Translations under genes and position numbers: made by a program
Assembly (NCBI GenBank): GCA_021740905.1
Contig: JAIOYV010000042.1
Coordinates: 1-58,939, forward strand
Source: Bacteroidales bacterium
GTDB taxonomy: Bacteria > Bacteroidota > Bacteroidia > Bacteroidales > M50B96
Reading direction: 5' to 3'
DNA: 58,939 nucleotides
Shown: positions 8,347 to 16,654 of the stretch, piece after piece
Numbering within the stretch: position 1 is the first letter of the stretch
Layout of the letters: the number at the start of each line of letters is the position of its first letter
The notes under the pieces: model-generated
Database searches by the model: none
What the model was told of the DNA's origin: nothing
The model's input: only the letters and a program-made list of their open reading frames with translations

Positions 8347-8974
8347 ACACATCGGCAGAATTGATACTGAAATCGGGTTCATAATAATAAATCCTGATCC
8401 GTGCAGTGTCGCGCAAAAAGTCGATACGACCGATTTCGAGGCGGTTTATTTTCAAGCCTGTCCGTTGCTCAATGTCGGCAATCAGGAGTTTCCGGTTTTC
8501 AGGCTTTATCAGTTCAATTTTTTCGTAGTCGATATTCTTTCTCGATTCGTGTTTTAGGTGCCACGTTTTTTCGAGCACCAAAGTAATGAGGAACAACACT
8601 ATGTTGGCAAAAAACAACTCGGCATACGAAATTTTGCTGTTGGACAGGGCATTGACAACCGAAACCCCGATCACCAAAAAAAGATAGGTCATTTCCTTGA
8701 TTGGGATTTGCTGGGTACGGTAGCGGATTATCCCAAAAATGGCAAACAGCCCAAGGGCAAAACCTAATTGCAATTTTACATTGTCCAATAAAAAACAAAG
8801 CATAAAAACTACTGTTGCAATCAGGATATAGGTAAAAAGATAATCTTTCCGTCGGGTAGTATTATAATATAAATACCGGACAATCAGCAGTATAAATATC
8901 ATATTGAAGAAAAACCGGATTACCAGTTTCCAAAAATCTTCATGATCAAACAATGCAATTCCAAATAATTCCAT
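8324..8974 (-). CDS. DUF4956 inner-membrane protein
   Basis: A 216-residue protein with about four membrane helices in the first 145 residues and a cytoplasmic C-terminal domain. The signature GFALGLFAIFGIIRYRT sits at about residues 72-88. DUF4956 proteins are paired across bacteria with VTC-domain proteins, as here, where the VTC gene ends 12 bases upstream. The pairing suggests a membrane complex for making or moving polyphosphate, but the role has not been established from sequence. The C-terminal domain (ISEQRTGLKINRLEIGRI-like) may bind nucleotides or polyphosphate; that is a guess. Confidence 0.88.
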   Translation of the reverse strand: MELFGIALFDHEDFWKLVIRFFFNMIFILLIVRYLYYNTTRRKDYLFTYILIATVVFMLCFLLDNVKLQLGFALGLFAIFGIIRYRTQQIPIKEMTYLFLVIGVSVVNALSNSKISYAELFFANIVLFLITLVLEKTWHLKHESRKNIDYEKIELIKPENRKLLIADIEQRTGLKINRLEIGRIDFLRDTARIRIYYYEPDFSINSADVYETDYNE

Positions 8975-8986
8975 AATTATTTTAGT

Positions 8987-9754
8987 CTAAGTAATTAATT
9001 TCATTTTATGCAACTGCAACAGGCGTGGCTTAAACCGGTTGCTTTTTACCGAATTGTTGAATTGAAGCAAGCCTATGCAATATTTGCTAAAACCCAGGGG
9101 ATAGATCGAACAACTCTTCACGGCCTCATCGAACCAGGGGTTTTTCGAGCCTCTTTCTTTTTTCACTTCAGCAATACAAATATTTTCCATCTTTTTTTGT
9201 TCCCCACTGGTTGGCTCGGTAAAACGAAGGTCCCAGTCAAGAGTAAGGCGTTCGGGTGTTTTGGTATCGACCAGTGTAATGCGTTTGAATTGGTTGTTCA
9301 CGGCAAGTTCGAGGTCTTTTAAATCGAAGGGGCTTCGTTTGTCCACATAGTTGGCATGAAGTGAGGTGTTAACATCGAGATCCAAGCTTTGGATGGAGAT
9401 CCGCCTTTTGCTGGTTATCCCTTTGTTGTCCTTCTTTTTTACTTCAAGAAAAAAAATCCCCGAATTTACATATTGCCTTGTTCGTACTTTAAAGCGGTCG
9501 CGTTTCCCGTTGTGGTGAAGCCTGAACATATCGAAGCCAGGGGTGTCGAAATAATGGGTTTCGTATTCCTGCACCCGTTTGCCATCAATTTCGAGTACCT
9601 TATATTTTTCGCACAACAAGCTTAAAAATTTTTCAAGCTTGCTGATATGAAATACATATTTGGTGTCGGACCGCCGCAGAAAGCTCACCTCATCCATTTC
9701 ACCGAGGCCGATGGCTTCGAAGCACGCAATATGTTTTTCGAAAGGCCTAATCAT
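8987..9754 (-). CDS. VTC-domain polyphosphate polymerase-like protein
   Basis: A 255-residue protein with the VTC (triphosphate-tunnel) domain: RRSDTKYVFH near residue 27, YETHYFDTPGFDMFRLH, RDRFKVRTRQY, FLEVKKKDNKG with the basic and acidic tunnel-wall residues, and a late CIAEVKKERG strand. In yeast this fold makes polyphosphate from ATP. The bacterial proteins of this type are soluble and sit beside DUF4956 membrane proteins. The 5' end overlaps the upstream small-protein gene by 8 bases, so translation is coupled. Confidence 0.88.
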   Translation of the reverse strand: MIRPFEKHIACFEAIGLGEMDEVSFLRRSDTKYVFHISKLEKFLSLLCEKYKVLEIDGKRVQEYETHYFDTPGFDMFRLHHNGKRDRFKVRTRQYVNSGIFFLEVKKKDNKGITSKRRISIQSLDLDVNTSLHANYVDKRSPFDLKDLELAVNNQFKRITLVDTKTPERLTLDWDLRFTEPTSGEQKKMENICIAEVKKERGSKNPWFDEAVKSCSIYPLGFSKYCIGLLQFNNSVKSNRFKPRLLQLHKMKLIT

Positions 9755-10154
9755 ACTTGTATTCGTATGTTTTTCTTTTCACCAACCTATTTTCCGAATC
9801 GAAATATTCTTTGGAAATCTTAATGTCGTTTTTATATTTGGTGACAATTCGTTTCTTCGTTTTGCCTTGTTTGTCCAATTGAATTTCCTCCACCACATTC
9901 CCATCTTCGTCGTAGGTATATTTCTCCCAGCTGTCCACGTCACCCTTTTGGGTGGTCACTTTCAACTCGATAGTCCTACCCTTCTCATCGTATTTTTCCA
10001 CTTCCGTCAAGAATTTATCATCAAGCCCCTTTTCCATTCTTTGTTCGTAGGTTTTTGTTTCGGTGATCCCCTTTTCCTTAATGGTTTTTTTGTCCTGCCC
10101 CACAGAAGTAAGCGACAAAGCAATCAACAGGACAATTAATGTCAGATTTTTCAT
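9747..10154 (-). CDS. Small exported YD-like protein of the VTC operon
   Basis: A 135-residue protein with a clear signal peptide (LIVLLIALSLTSVGQ) and a charged mature part. Short repeated strands with glycine-tyrosine turns (EVEKYDEKGRTIEL, KYTYDEDGNVVEE, KEYFDSENRLVKRK, ending YEYKYD) look like the antitoxin-MORN or YD-like repeats that form small beta-sheets. No catalytic motif is visible. It lies between the lipoprotein and VTC genes, overlapping the latter, so it belongs to the same operon and acts in the periplasm. Confidence 0.75.
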   Translation of the reverse strand: MKNLTLIVLLIALSLTSVGQDKKTIKEKGITETKTYEQRMEKGLDDKFLTEVEKYDEKGRTIELKVTTQKGDVDSWEKYTYDEDGNVVEEIQLDKQGKTKKRIVTKYKNDIKISKEYFDSENRLVKRKTYEYKYD

Positions 10155-10179
10155 TACGATATATTTTAGTGTTTGGTAA

Positions 10180-10941
10180 TTAGAGTTGCTTGATATAAAT
10201 ATCGCCCAGGTCGATCATCTGGAATTCACCGGTAATTTCAGTTTCAAGGCTGATAACAATATCCTCGGTGCCCCCGCTTACATCTTCCGAATAAAGGAAT
10301 ATTTCGTACTGTCCTTTTATCAAATCCTGAAAAACAAAGGTACCGTCGAAACTTGTCCTGATCCGGTCGTCGTAAAATTCGTGGTTCCCATAGGTGATAT
10401 AAATTTCCTGCTCCTGGGCAAGCGAGGTATCTTTTACTACCAGGTTGGGCCAAGTGGAACTGTTCTGGTAATTGATTAAGAAAACCCGCCCTTTTATACT
10501 TGCTTTACCCTCATTGTATTGTATGGAATTCAACAGGTGCAGAGTATCCAGGTCGATGGTTTCCTTTTTGCCAAGCTCAACGGGATAGAGAATTTCTGAA
10601 TTCTCGCCATAAGCCGACAGGCTATCATCAGAATAATAGAAAATTGCGTAGCTGCCTTTGTGCAAAAAGCTGAACTCGAACTGCCCATTGTAATTGGTTT
10701 TCACATTATCGCCAATGGTTTCGTCGTTGCCGAAAATGATAAACACATCTTTATCACGGGCTGGTTGTTCGTACAAAAGCAGGCTGAAATCGTCGTTGTA
10801 CACCTGCTCTATCAGGGTGCCTTTAATGTGCGAGTTGCCCCCAAAACCTTCTTCTTTAGAGCATGATGAAAACAATAGCCCTACCAACAATAATAATATT
10901 GATGCAATATGAACTTTTATCGAAAAAATCTTCCTTTTCAT
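10180..10941 (-). CDS. Lipoprotein with two duplicated beta-sandwich domains
   Basis: A 253-residue lipoprotein with lipobox LLFSSC (Cys27). The mature part is an internal duplication: residues about 38-130 and 148-245 both run from a GTLIEQVY/GRVFLINY strand through DKDVFIIFGNDE / EQEIYITYGNHE, a GQFEFSFLHKGSYAIFYYSDD / GTFVFQDLIKGQYEIFLYSED hairpin, to a final short strand. This is the carboxypeptidase-regulatory-like (transthyretin-like) fold, common in Bacteroidetes envelope proteins. It is the first gene of the five-gene operon leading to VTC and DUF2490. Role unknown; it may bind the outer-membrane partner. Confidence 0.8.
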   Translation of the reverse strand: MKRKIFSIKVHIASILLLLVGLLFSSCSKEEGFGGNSHIKGTLIEQVYNDDFSLLLYEQPARDKDVFIIFGNDETIGDNVKTNYNGQFEFSFLHKGSYAIFYYSDDSLSAYGENSEILYPVELGKKETIDLDTLHLLNSIQYNEGKASIKGRVFLINYQNSSTWPNLVVKDTSLAQEQEIYITYGNHEFYDDRIRTSFDGTFVFQDLIKGQYEIFLYSEDVSGGTEDIVISLETEITGEFQMIDLGDIYIKQL

Positions 10942-11022
10942 TGTTAATTTATTCTGAATTTTTGATCAAGTAAAAGTAAATAAAAACCTGCATCTTTTAT
11001 GAACTGGATCAAAGCATTATAA

Positions 11023-11316
11023 AACCAATTAAAAACACCTCAAAAGAATGTTGGCTTTGACGATGGTGCAAAGAAAAACATTCGCCTTTACTCTTCTTAT
11101 CTTAATTTTAGCGAAAAACTAAAAGTCATCAGCAAAGAAAAAATTAAGGGTCTAAAAATTTACAGTGCAAGTGGTGAACTGATCAGGGAGTTTCAATTGA
11201 ATGATTTTTCAGCAGAAATAAAAATTGAGGGCTTAAGCGAAGAATTGTATTTCCTGAAAGCCGAACTTGTTTCGGGAGAGATGATTGTAAGGCAATTTTC
11301 TGTGATCGATCATTAA
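11023..11316 (+). pseudogene. Orphan T9SS sorting-domain fragment
   Basis: An open stretch of 97 codons without a start codon, bounded upstream by a stop. Its last 60 codons read as a T9SS C-terminal sorting domain: KGLKIYSASGELIREFQL, then KIEGLSEELYFLKAELVSGE and a final basic-aromatic strand ending in VIDH. Nothing upstream encodes a cargo domain, because the lipoprotein gene on the other strand begins at 10941. It is best read as the tail of a deleted secreted-protein gene. Confidence 0.7.
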
Positions 11317-11321
11317 AAAGA

Positions 11322-11382
11322 ATCCACGAATTACACAAATTCACACGAATTAATTTCGTGTGAATTTGTGTAATTCGTGGAT
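11322..11382. repeat. Perfect 28-bp inverted repeat
   Basis: Arms 11322-11349 and 11355-11382 are exact reverse complements, with a 5-base loop. The arm text is built from ACGAATTACAC and AAATTCACACG words, a theme seen in intergenic repeats of many Bacteroidetes. It lies between the T9SS fragment and the 3' end of the RND pump gene and could also end transcription from either side, although no T-run follows. Confidence 0.85.
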
Positions 11383-11400
11383 AAAGAGTACTTTAAAAAT

Positions 11401-14400
11401 CTATGCCCTCGCCCTACGCCTGCTTCTTTTCCATTGAATTCTTACCTGAATAGATTGGCTAATCAGATACATTGCAGGTACTACAATAAGGGTTAAAAAC
11501 GTGGCGAAAGTCAAACCGAAAATAATGGTCCAGGCCAATGGCTTCCAGAAGGCTGCACTGTCGCCACCAAAATAAATATGAGGGTTGAGTTCGGAGAACA
11601 GGGTGGCAAAGTCGATGTTCATTCCTATGGCCAGTGGCATCAACCCCATAATGGTTGAGGCGGCAGTAAGGATGACAGGCACTAAACGGGTAGCCCCGGC
11701 ATCGACCAAATTCTTGCGCAAACGGCCTCCTTTGGCAATTAGGATATCGGTGTAGTCGATGAGGATAATGGCGTTTTTCACCACAATACCAGCTACAGCA
11801 ATGATCCCCATTCCTGTCATTACAATCGAAATATCGATTTTCAGGAATACCGACCCCAGCAATATCCCAATAATACTGAACAGGATTTGAACGATAATAA
11901 TTACCGGTTTCGCCAGCGAATTAAACTGGGTAACAAGGATCAAGAAAATAAGCGCAATTGCTATTAACAAGGCATTTCCGAGGAAAGCGGATGTTTCGGC
12001 CATATCTTCCTGCTCGCCGGTAAATACTACTTCATATCCTGGTTTTATATCGAGCTTTTCAATCTTTTTCTTCAACGATTGAACAATCTCGTTGGGGTTG
12101 TAACCCGGCAGTACATTCGATCCCAGGGTAATCACACGTTCATGATTACGTCGAATAATTCCTCCGTACGTTGATGTATGATCGATATCGGCAACCGCAG
12201 AAATGGGTATTTTCCGAGGCCCATTCTTGTCGCCAGGTAATATCAATTGGATATTCATTAGCGCATCCAGGTCGTTCCTCAGCGATTTGTTCAATCGGAG
12301 TTCTATAGGATATTCATCTTCGCCCTCGCGGAATTTCGAAACCTCGCTGCCGTACAGAGCTGTCCGCAGGGTCATGGCAATGTAGCCTGTCGAGATACCC
12401 AATTTGTTGGCCTTTACCCGGTCTATGTTCACTGATATTTCAGGCTTGTTTAGTTCCATGTCCGATTTTAGCTCCTCAATCCCTGGGATCCCCAAAGTAT
12501 TGATGTAGGTGTGGACTTCCTCCGAAATGGCAATCAACTCGTCGATGTCCTCGCCACGACATTCAATATTAATCGGCTTCCCGGTAGGAGGACCCATTGC
12601 TTCTTTATTCACAACAATGGTGGCAGCGGGTACGCCTTTCAATTCACGCCTAAGCCTGTCCAAATAATTGCTGGTCGATTCGCCCACCCGGAATTTATAT
12701 TCAACAAACCCTATGGTGATTTTACCAAGCTTGGGTTGCTGGGAATTGTCAAAGAAATTCTCTCCAGCCCCTAAAGCAACATTGGAAATTACATACTCAA
12801 CATCAGGGTTGTCCTCGCCTATGATTTCGAAAACCTTATTCTCGACTATCCCTGTAATGGAATCTGTTACATCGATATCGGTTCCTTCGGGCATGGTTAT
12901 GTACACAAAGAGGTTGTTGGGATCGCCCTCGGGGAACAAGACCACTTTGGGTGGATATTTTCCGGTAATGAAAAATGTAAAAAACAACAGAACTACTGTG
13001 AAAATTACCACCAAATAGGGCCTCCATCCTTTTAGCAAGAAATGCAAAGAGGATTTGTACATATTGATCATGGCAGGTAAAAACGACTTCTGGAAACTGC
13101 GGATAAAATTGATCAATACAAATTTCATCAACAGATAAATTAGGAATATGAAGGCAATGAGATTCCCCATTGTAGTTGCACCGGCCAAGTGAAACAGGAT
13201 GATAAGGACAATCGAAACTGCGGATACGATGAGCAATTCCTTCTTGTTCAGTTTCGCTTTTTCGAAGCCCCGGTATTTCATAAACGATACGGCATACACA
13301 GGGTTCATCACATAAGCAACAAACATGGAGGCTGCCAGGGTGAGGATGATTGTAGCTGGGATATAGAACATAAAACTACCCATAATACCCGGCCAAAACA
13401 TCAAAGGAGCAAAAGGAGCCATGGTGGTAAGTGTACCCGTAAACACTGGCAATGCTACCTCGCCAACCCCACGCTTGGCGGCAGGGGCAATTGGAAGATT
13501 CTCGGTGTGGGTAAAATGCCGGTATATGTTTTCGACCACCACAATAGAATTATCCACCACAATCCCCAGCACCAGGATAAAGGCCATAAGCACCACCATA
13601 TTCAGGGTAAAGCCCATAATGGGGATGAATATAAATGCAATCAACATGGATAATGGGATGGCCACTGCCACAAACAAGGCATTGTCGACCCCCATAAAAA
13701 ACATAAGCACAAGCACCACGATGAGGAAACCCAGGATAATGGTATTGAACAAATCCGACACATTGTTCTTGGTCATGGTGCTTTGGTCGCCCGTGGTTTG
13801 GATGTGGAGATTGTCGGGGGCAGTCAGTTCAAAATCGGCAAGTATTTCCTTAATCTTGTCGATGGCCTCGATCAGGTTTTCGCCACTCTTCTTTATCACA
13901 TTGATGGTAATTACATCTTGCTTTTGAAGTCGGGCAAAACTTTCGCGCTCTGCAAAATCATCATCCACCGATGCAATGTCTTTCAGATAAACACCATCAA
14001 CCAACAACAATTCCTTTAAATCTTCAACCTTTTCGAATTCTCCAATAACGCGCAGCGAACGGTTGATTCCGTCTTTATCGATAAGCCCGCCCGACATGGT
14101 CATGTTTTCCTGGGCCACAGCATTTTGAATTTGTCCGAAGCTGATGCCTGCAGCCTGCATCTTGTACAAATCGACATTGATCTGGATTTCGCGGTCCAAG
14201 GCACCCACTATGTCAACACGGGTCACTTCTTTCAGCCCCTCGATGCGGTCTTCCAGCTCGTCGGCATATTCCTTGATTTTAACCAAACCCAAATCACCCG
14301 ACAGGTTGATGTTCAGGATTGGGATTTCGGAAACGTCGATCCGGGTCACATCGGGGTCGTTGAGGATGCCGGTGGGCAGGTTTGACTTGGCCTTGTCCAC

Positions 14401-14751
14401 CGCCTCCTTTACATCGGTGTAAGCTTGCTGATTGTCCACATCGGTATCGAATTCGATAAAAACCAGTGAAAAATCCTGGAGCGATTTACTGGTCAAATCC
14501 TTGATCCCATTGATACTTTTGATCTCCTTCTCAATAGGACGGGTGATCAGGTTTTCGATATCGGCGGGCGATGTGCCAGGATAGATTGTGGTTACCGAAT
14601 AAAACGGAAATACCACCTCGGGGAATTTTTCTTTTGGGGTTGAATTGTAGGAACCAACCCCTACCATTATCAGGATGAATGTCAGGATGTAGACAGTCAT
14701 CTTGTTGTCGACGGCAAAGTCGGATATTTTAAATCTTTTTTCTTTCATCAT
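11401..14751 (-). CDS. RND-family efflux pump permease
   Basis: About 1116 residues from the ATG pair at 14751/14748; the frame also opens at a TTG (14772) seven codons earlier. Twelve membrane helices and two large periplasmic loops as in AcrB/MexB-type pumps. Helix 4 carries LGIVVDNSIVVVENIYRH with the proton-relay acidic residue, and helix 10-11 the matching GIIAVAGIVVKNAIILIDY. It exports small molecules by proton antiport through the adaptor and TolC channel encoded upstream. It is the last gene of the operon, and a copy of the CTCTGTG palindrome lies between it and the adaptor gene. Substrate cannot be told from sequence. Confidence 0.95.
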   Translation of the reverse strand: MMKEKRFKISDFAVDNKMTVYILTFILIMVGVGSYNSTPKEKFPEVVFPFYSVTTIYPGTSPADIENLITRPIEKEIKSINGIKDLTSKSLQDFSLVFIEFDTDVDNQQAYTDVKEAVDKAKSNLPTGILNDPDVTRIDVSEIPILNINLSGDLGLVKIKEYADELEDRIEGLKEVTRVDIVGALDREIQINVDLYKMQAAGISFGQIQNAVAQENMTMSGGLIDKDGINRSLRVIGEFEKVEDLKELLLVDGVYLKDIASVDDDFAERESFARLQKQDVITINVIKKSGENLIEAIDKIKEILADFELTAPDNLHIQTTGDQSTMTKNNVSDLFNTIILGFLIVVLVLMFFMGVDNALFVAVAIPLSMLIAFIFIPIMGFTLNMVVLMAFILVLGIVVDNSIVVVENIYRHFTHTENLPIAPAAKRGVGEVALPVFTGTLTTMAPFAPLMFWPGIMGSFMFYIPATIILTLAASMFVAYVMNPVYAVSFMKYRGFEKAKLNKKELLIVSAVSIVLIILFHLAGATTMGNLIAFIFLIYLLMKFVLINFIRSFQKSFLPAMINMYKSSLHFLLKGWRPYLVVIFTVVLLFFTFFITGKYPPKVVLFPEGDPNNLFVYITMPEGTDIDVTDSITGIVENKVFEIIGEDNPDVEYVISNVALGAGENFFDNSQQPKLGKITIGFVEYKFRVGESTSNYLDRLRRELKGVPAATIVVNKEAMGPPTGKPINIECRGEDIDELIAISEEVHTYINTLGIPGIEELKSDMELNKPEISVNIDRVKANKLGISTGYIAMTLRTALYGSEVSKFREGEDEYPIELRLNKSLRNDLDALMNIQLILPGDKNGPRKIPISAVADIDHTSTYGGIIRRNHERVITLGSNVLPGYNPNEIVQSLKKKIEKLDIKPGYEVVFTGEQEDMAETSAFLGNALLIAIALIFLILVTQFNSLAKPVIIIVQILFSIIGILLGSVFLKIDISIVMTGMGIIAVAGIVVKNAIILIDYTDILIAKGGRLRKNLVDAGATRLVPVILTAASTIMGLMPLAIGMNIDFATLFSELNPHIYFGGDSAAFWKPLAWTIIFGLTFATFLTLIVVPAMYLISQSIQVRIQWKRSRRRARA

Positions 14752-14791
14752 TTTCTGAATTAAATCTGGCAATATTCAATTTCTGTTTTCC

Positions 14792-14893
14792 CTCTGTGCA
14801 ACTCTGTGTAATAGTCAATTATAAAGCTATACCATAGAGTTACACGGAGGTCACACAACTTGCTCCGACTAAAAGCGGGGGAGTTACACAGAG
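14792..14893. repeat. CTCTGTG palindromic repeat, copy 1 (diverged)
   Basis: Left arm CTCTGTGCAACTCTGTG (14792 on) and right arm with ACCATAGAGTTACACGGAG and a second GAGTTACACAGAG (to 14893). Same family as the copies at 16079-16161 and 16553-16653, but with a longer, altered right half. It fills most of the 150-base gap between pump and adaptor genes. Confidence 0.8.
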
Positions 14894-14923
14894 AAAACAT
14901 AGAACAAAACTTGCCTGTCATTA

Positions 14924-16045
14924 CTATTGAATTGAAATTGCTTCGCCATCGCCCAGGTTCTGGTATCCAAAAACGACCACCTGTTCGCCGGGTAAAAGGC
15001 CGCTCACAATCTCTGTTTTGTCGTTGGAGTAATAGCCGGTTTTTACTAATCGCTTCTCGGCTACATCTTTACCGTCTTTGTTTGTTGCCACGAAAAGGAA
15101 TTCCTCTTTGCCTGTATACTGCACTACTTTGAGCGGGACAACCAAACTGCTTTCGTTGCTATAATCGTTAATTTCGAGAACAGCCATCATATTGGGCATA
15201 ATGTCTTTGTCGTTTTGAGGAATACTCACCTCGATGCTAAAAGTACGGTTGTCGGGATTGATAACATTTGAACTGGCCAATACTTTCTGCTCGTAATGTT
15301 TGTTTAGCACAGGAATATACACTTTTACAAGGTCGCCTTTCTTAATATTTGTGATATACTTTTCGGAAAGGGTGGCCTTAATTTTTAGGTCGGAAGCGTT
15401 TACTACTTTGAATGTTCCAAATCCGGCAGCCGCCATCTGGCCTTCCTTAATCATCACATCGTCGACCTGGCCTGAAATAGGTGCTTTAATCTTGGTCATC
15501 TCGTACTGCTCCATGGTTGTGGCCAGCTTCTTCTCTAATGATTCCTTTTGGTTTTTAGCCTGGAGATATTGGATTTCGCTGCCTATTTTCTGGTTCCATA
15601 AACGCTCTTGCCGCTCGAAAACGGTGGTGGCCAATTCGAGGCCATTCTTCAGTTCTTCGATGGAAAGCTCAAAAACGGCTGCATCTAAACGGGCAAGCAC
15701 CTGGCCTTTTTGGACTACATCGCCTATCTCGACCAAAATGGTTTTAACCACGCCACTCGATTGGGCAGGAACGAGAATGTCGTTGTCGGACTCCACGCTG
15801 CCCTGTATTTCAATGTAATGATTGAAAGATTGGGGTTGCACTTCTTGAACATTCACAAACTTTTCTTTTTTAGGAGCATTGGCCACAGCCACACCATTTT
15901 CACCGGCCACTTCCTTTTCCAATTGCTCGATCTGGGCAGTAAGTTCTTCCTTTTGTTTTTTCAATTGTTCAAGCTTGCTTTGTTTGTCGCCCGAACCGCA
16001 GGCCATCAAAAATAAGCCGGCAATAATTAGGATTTTTGTCTTCAT
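14924..16045 (-). CDS. RND efflux periplasmic adaptor lipoprotein
   Basis: A 373-residue membrane-fusion protein. Lipobox FLMACGSGD sets Cys16. A coiled coil rich in Lys/Glu/Gln spans about residues 22-45, then the barrel-sandwich hybrid (lipoyl-like) half GVVKTILVEIGDVVQKGQVLARLD, a helical hairpin, and the second lipoyl half with SGQVDDVMIKEGQ. Beta-barrel and membrane-proximal domains complete it (residues about 205-373). It links the inner-membrane pump to the TolC channel. It is placed between those two genes, but its upstream gap holds the GxxExxY cassette. Confidence 0.95.
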   Translation of the reverse strand: MKTKILIIAGLFLMACGSGDKQSKLEQLKKQKEELTAQIEQLEKEVAGENGVAVANAPKKEKFVNVQEVQPQSFNHYIEIQGSVESDNDILVPAQSSGVVKTILVEIGDVVQKGQVLARLDAAVFELSIEELKNGLELATTVFERQERLWNQKIGSEIQYLQAKNQKESLEKKLATTMEQYEMTKIKAPISGQVDDVMIKEGQMAAAGFGTFKVVNASDLKIKATLSEKYITNIKKGDLVKVYIPVLNKHYEQKVLASSNVINPDNRTFSIEVSIPQNDKDIMPNMMAVLEINDYSNESSLVVPLKVVQYTGKEEFLFVATNKDGKDVAEKRLVKTGYYSNDKTEIVSGLLPGEQVVVFGYQNLGDGEAISIQ

Positions 16046-16078
16046 TTTATTTTAGATTTTTAAATTCTTTATTTTTTT

Positions 16079-16161
16079 CTCTGTGCAACTCTGTGTAATA
16101 GCCTATAATGTTTAGGGCTATACCACAGAGTTTCACAGAGGCTTCACAGAGTTTCACAGAG
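16079..16161. repeat. CTCTGTG palindromic repeat, copy 2
   Basis: Left arm CTCTGTGCAACTCTGTGTAA and right arm CTATACCACAGAGTTTCACA form an imperfect palindrome, followed by a second CACAGAGTTTCACAGAG unit. It ends five bases from the GxxExxY stop codon and forms the left boundary of that cassette. Confidence 0.9.
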
Positions 16162-16165
16162 ATGA

Positions 16166-16537
16166 TTAATTGATTATTCGTTTGATTCCATTTTTTAATA
16201 TGGGCACTTGAAAATTCATAAGCAATCCGAGTTTGTAATTTCCCAATTTTAAATATGTCAAGACTTGGGCAGTATGAACATCTATAAAGGCATCAACAGT
16301 TTTCAACTCAACAACAACTTGATTTTCTACCAACAGGTCAATTCTATACCCATGATCAAGCTTAACTTCTTTATAAATTATTGGCATTGGCTTTTCTTTC
16401 TGTACTTCTAAACCCGCTTGCTTTAATTCATAATACAAACACTCTTTGTATGCTGATTCAAGTAAACCTGGGCCTAATTGTTTATGTACTTCAATAGCAC
16501 ATCCAATTATTTTGCTCGATATTTCATTTAGTATCAT
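16166..16537 (-). CDS. GxxExxY protein, PD-(D/E)XK nuclease-like
   Basis: 123 residues from the ATG at 16537. The frame runs further to 16618, but those extra codons translate the flanking repeat. The family hallmark is G24-LL-E27-SA-Y30, and the nuclease core shows D67 (YRIDLLV), then E77 and K79 (VVVELKT), as in the PD-(D/E)XK superfamily 3 (PF13366). Biological role of the family is unknown. The gene interrupts the RND operon between tolC-like and adaptor genes. Repeat copies 2 and 3 flank it at 5 and 15 bases, so gene plus repeats form a compact unit (16079-16653). That arrangement suggests insertion as a cassette; whether the protein acts on the repeats is my inference. Confidence 0.92.
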   Translation of the reverse strand: MILNEISSKIIGCAIEVHKQLGPGLLESAYKECLYYELKQAGLEVQKEKPMPIIYKEVKLDHGYRIDLLVENQVVVELKTVDAFIDVHTAQVLTYLKLGNYKLGLLMNFQVPILKNGIKRIIN

Positions 16538-16552
16538 AAATTCTATTTTTTT

Positions 16553-16653
16553 CTCTGTGCAACTCTGTGGTTCTTTGTGCAACTCTGTGTAATAGCTAAA
16601 AATATAAAGCTGTACCACAGAGTTTCACAGAGGCTTCACAGAGTTTCACAGAG
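16553..16653. repeat. CTCTGTG palindromic repeat, copy 3
   Basis: Carries a doubled left arm (CTCTGTGCAACTCTGTGG, then TTTGTGCAACTCTGTGTAA), a short AT loop, and the same doubled right arm as copy 2. It stops one base before the stop codon of the TolC-like gene and begins 15 bases upstream of the GxxExxY ATG. Confidence 0.9.
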
Positions 16654-16654
16654 A

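Noticed and set aside
13189-13653. His-rich 154-codon antisense frame in the RND pump gene
   Set aside because: Mirror of membrane helix codons; low-complexity His/Lys composition is an artefact.
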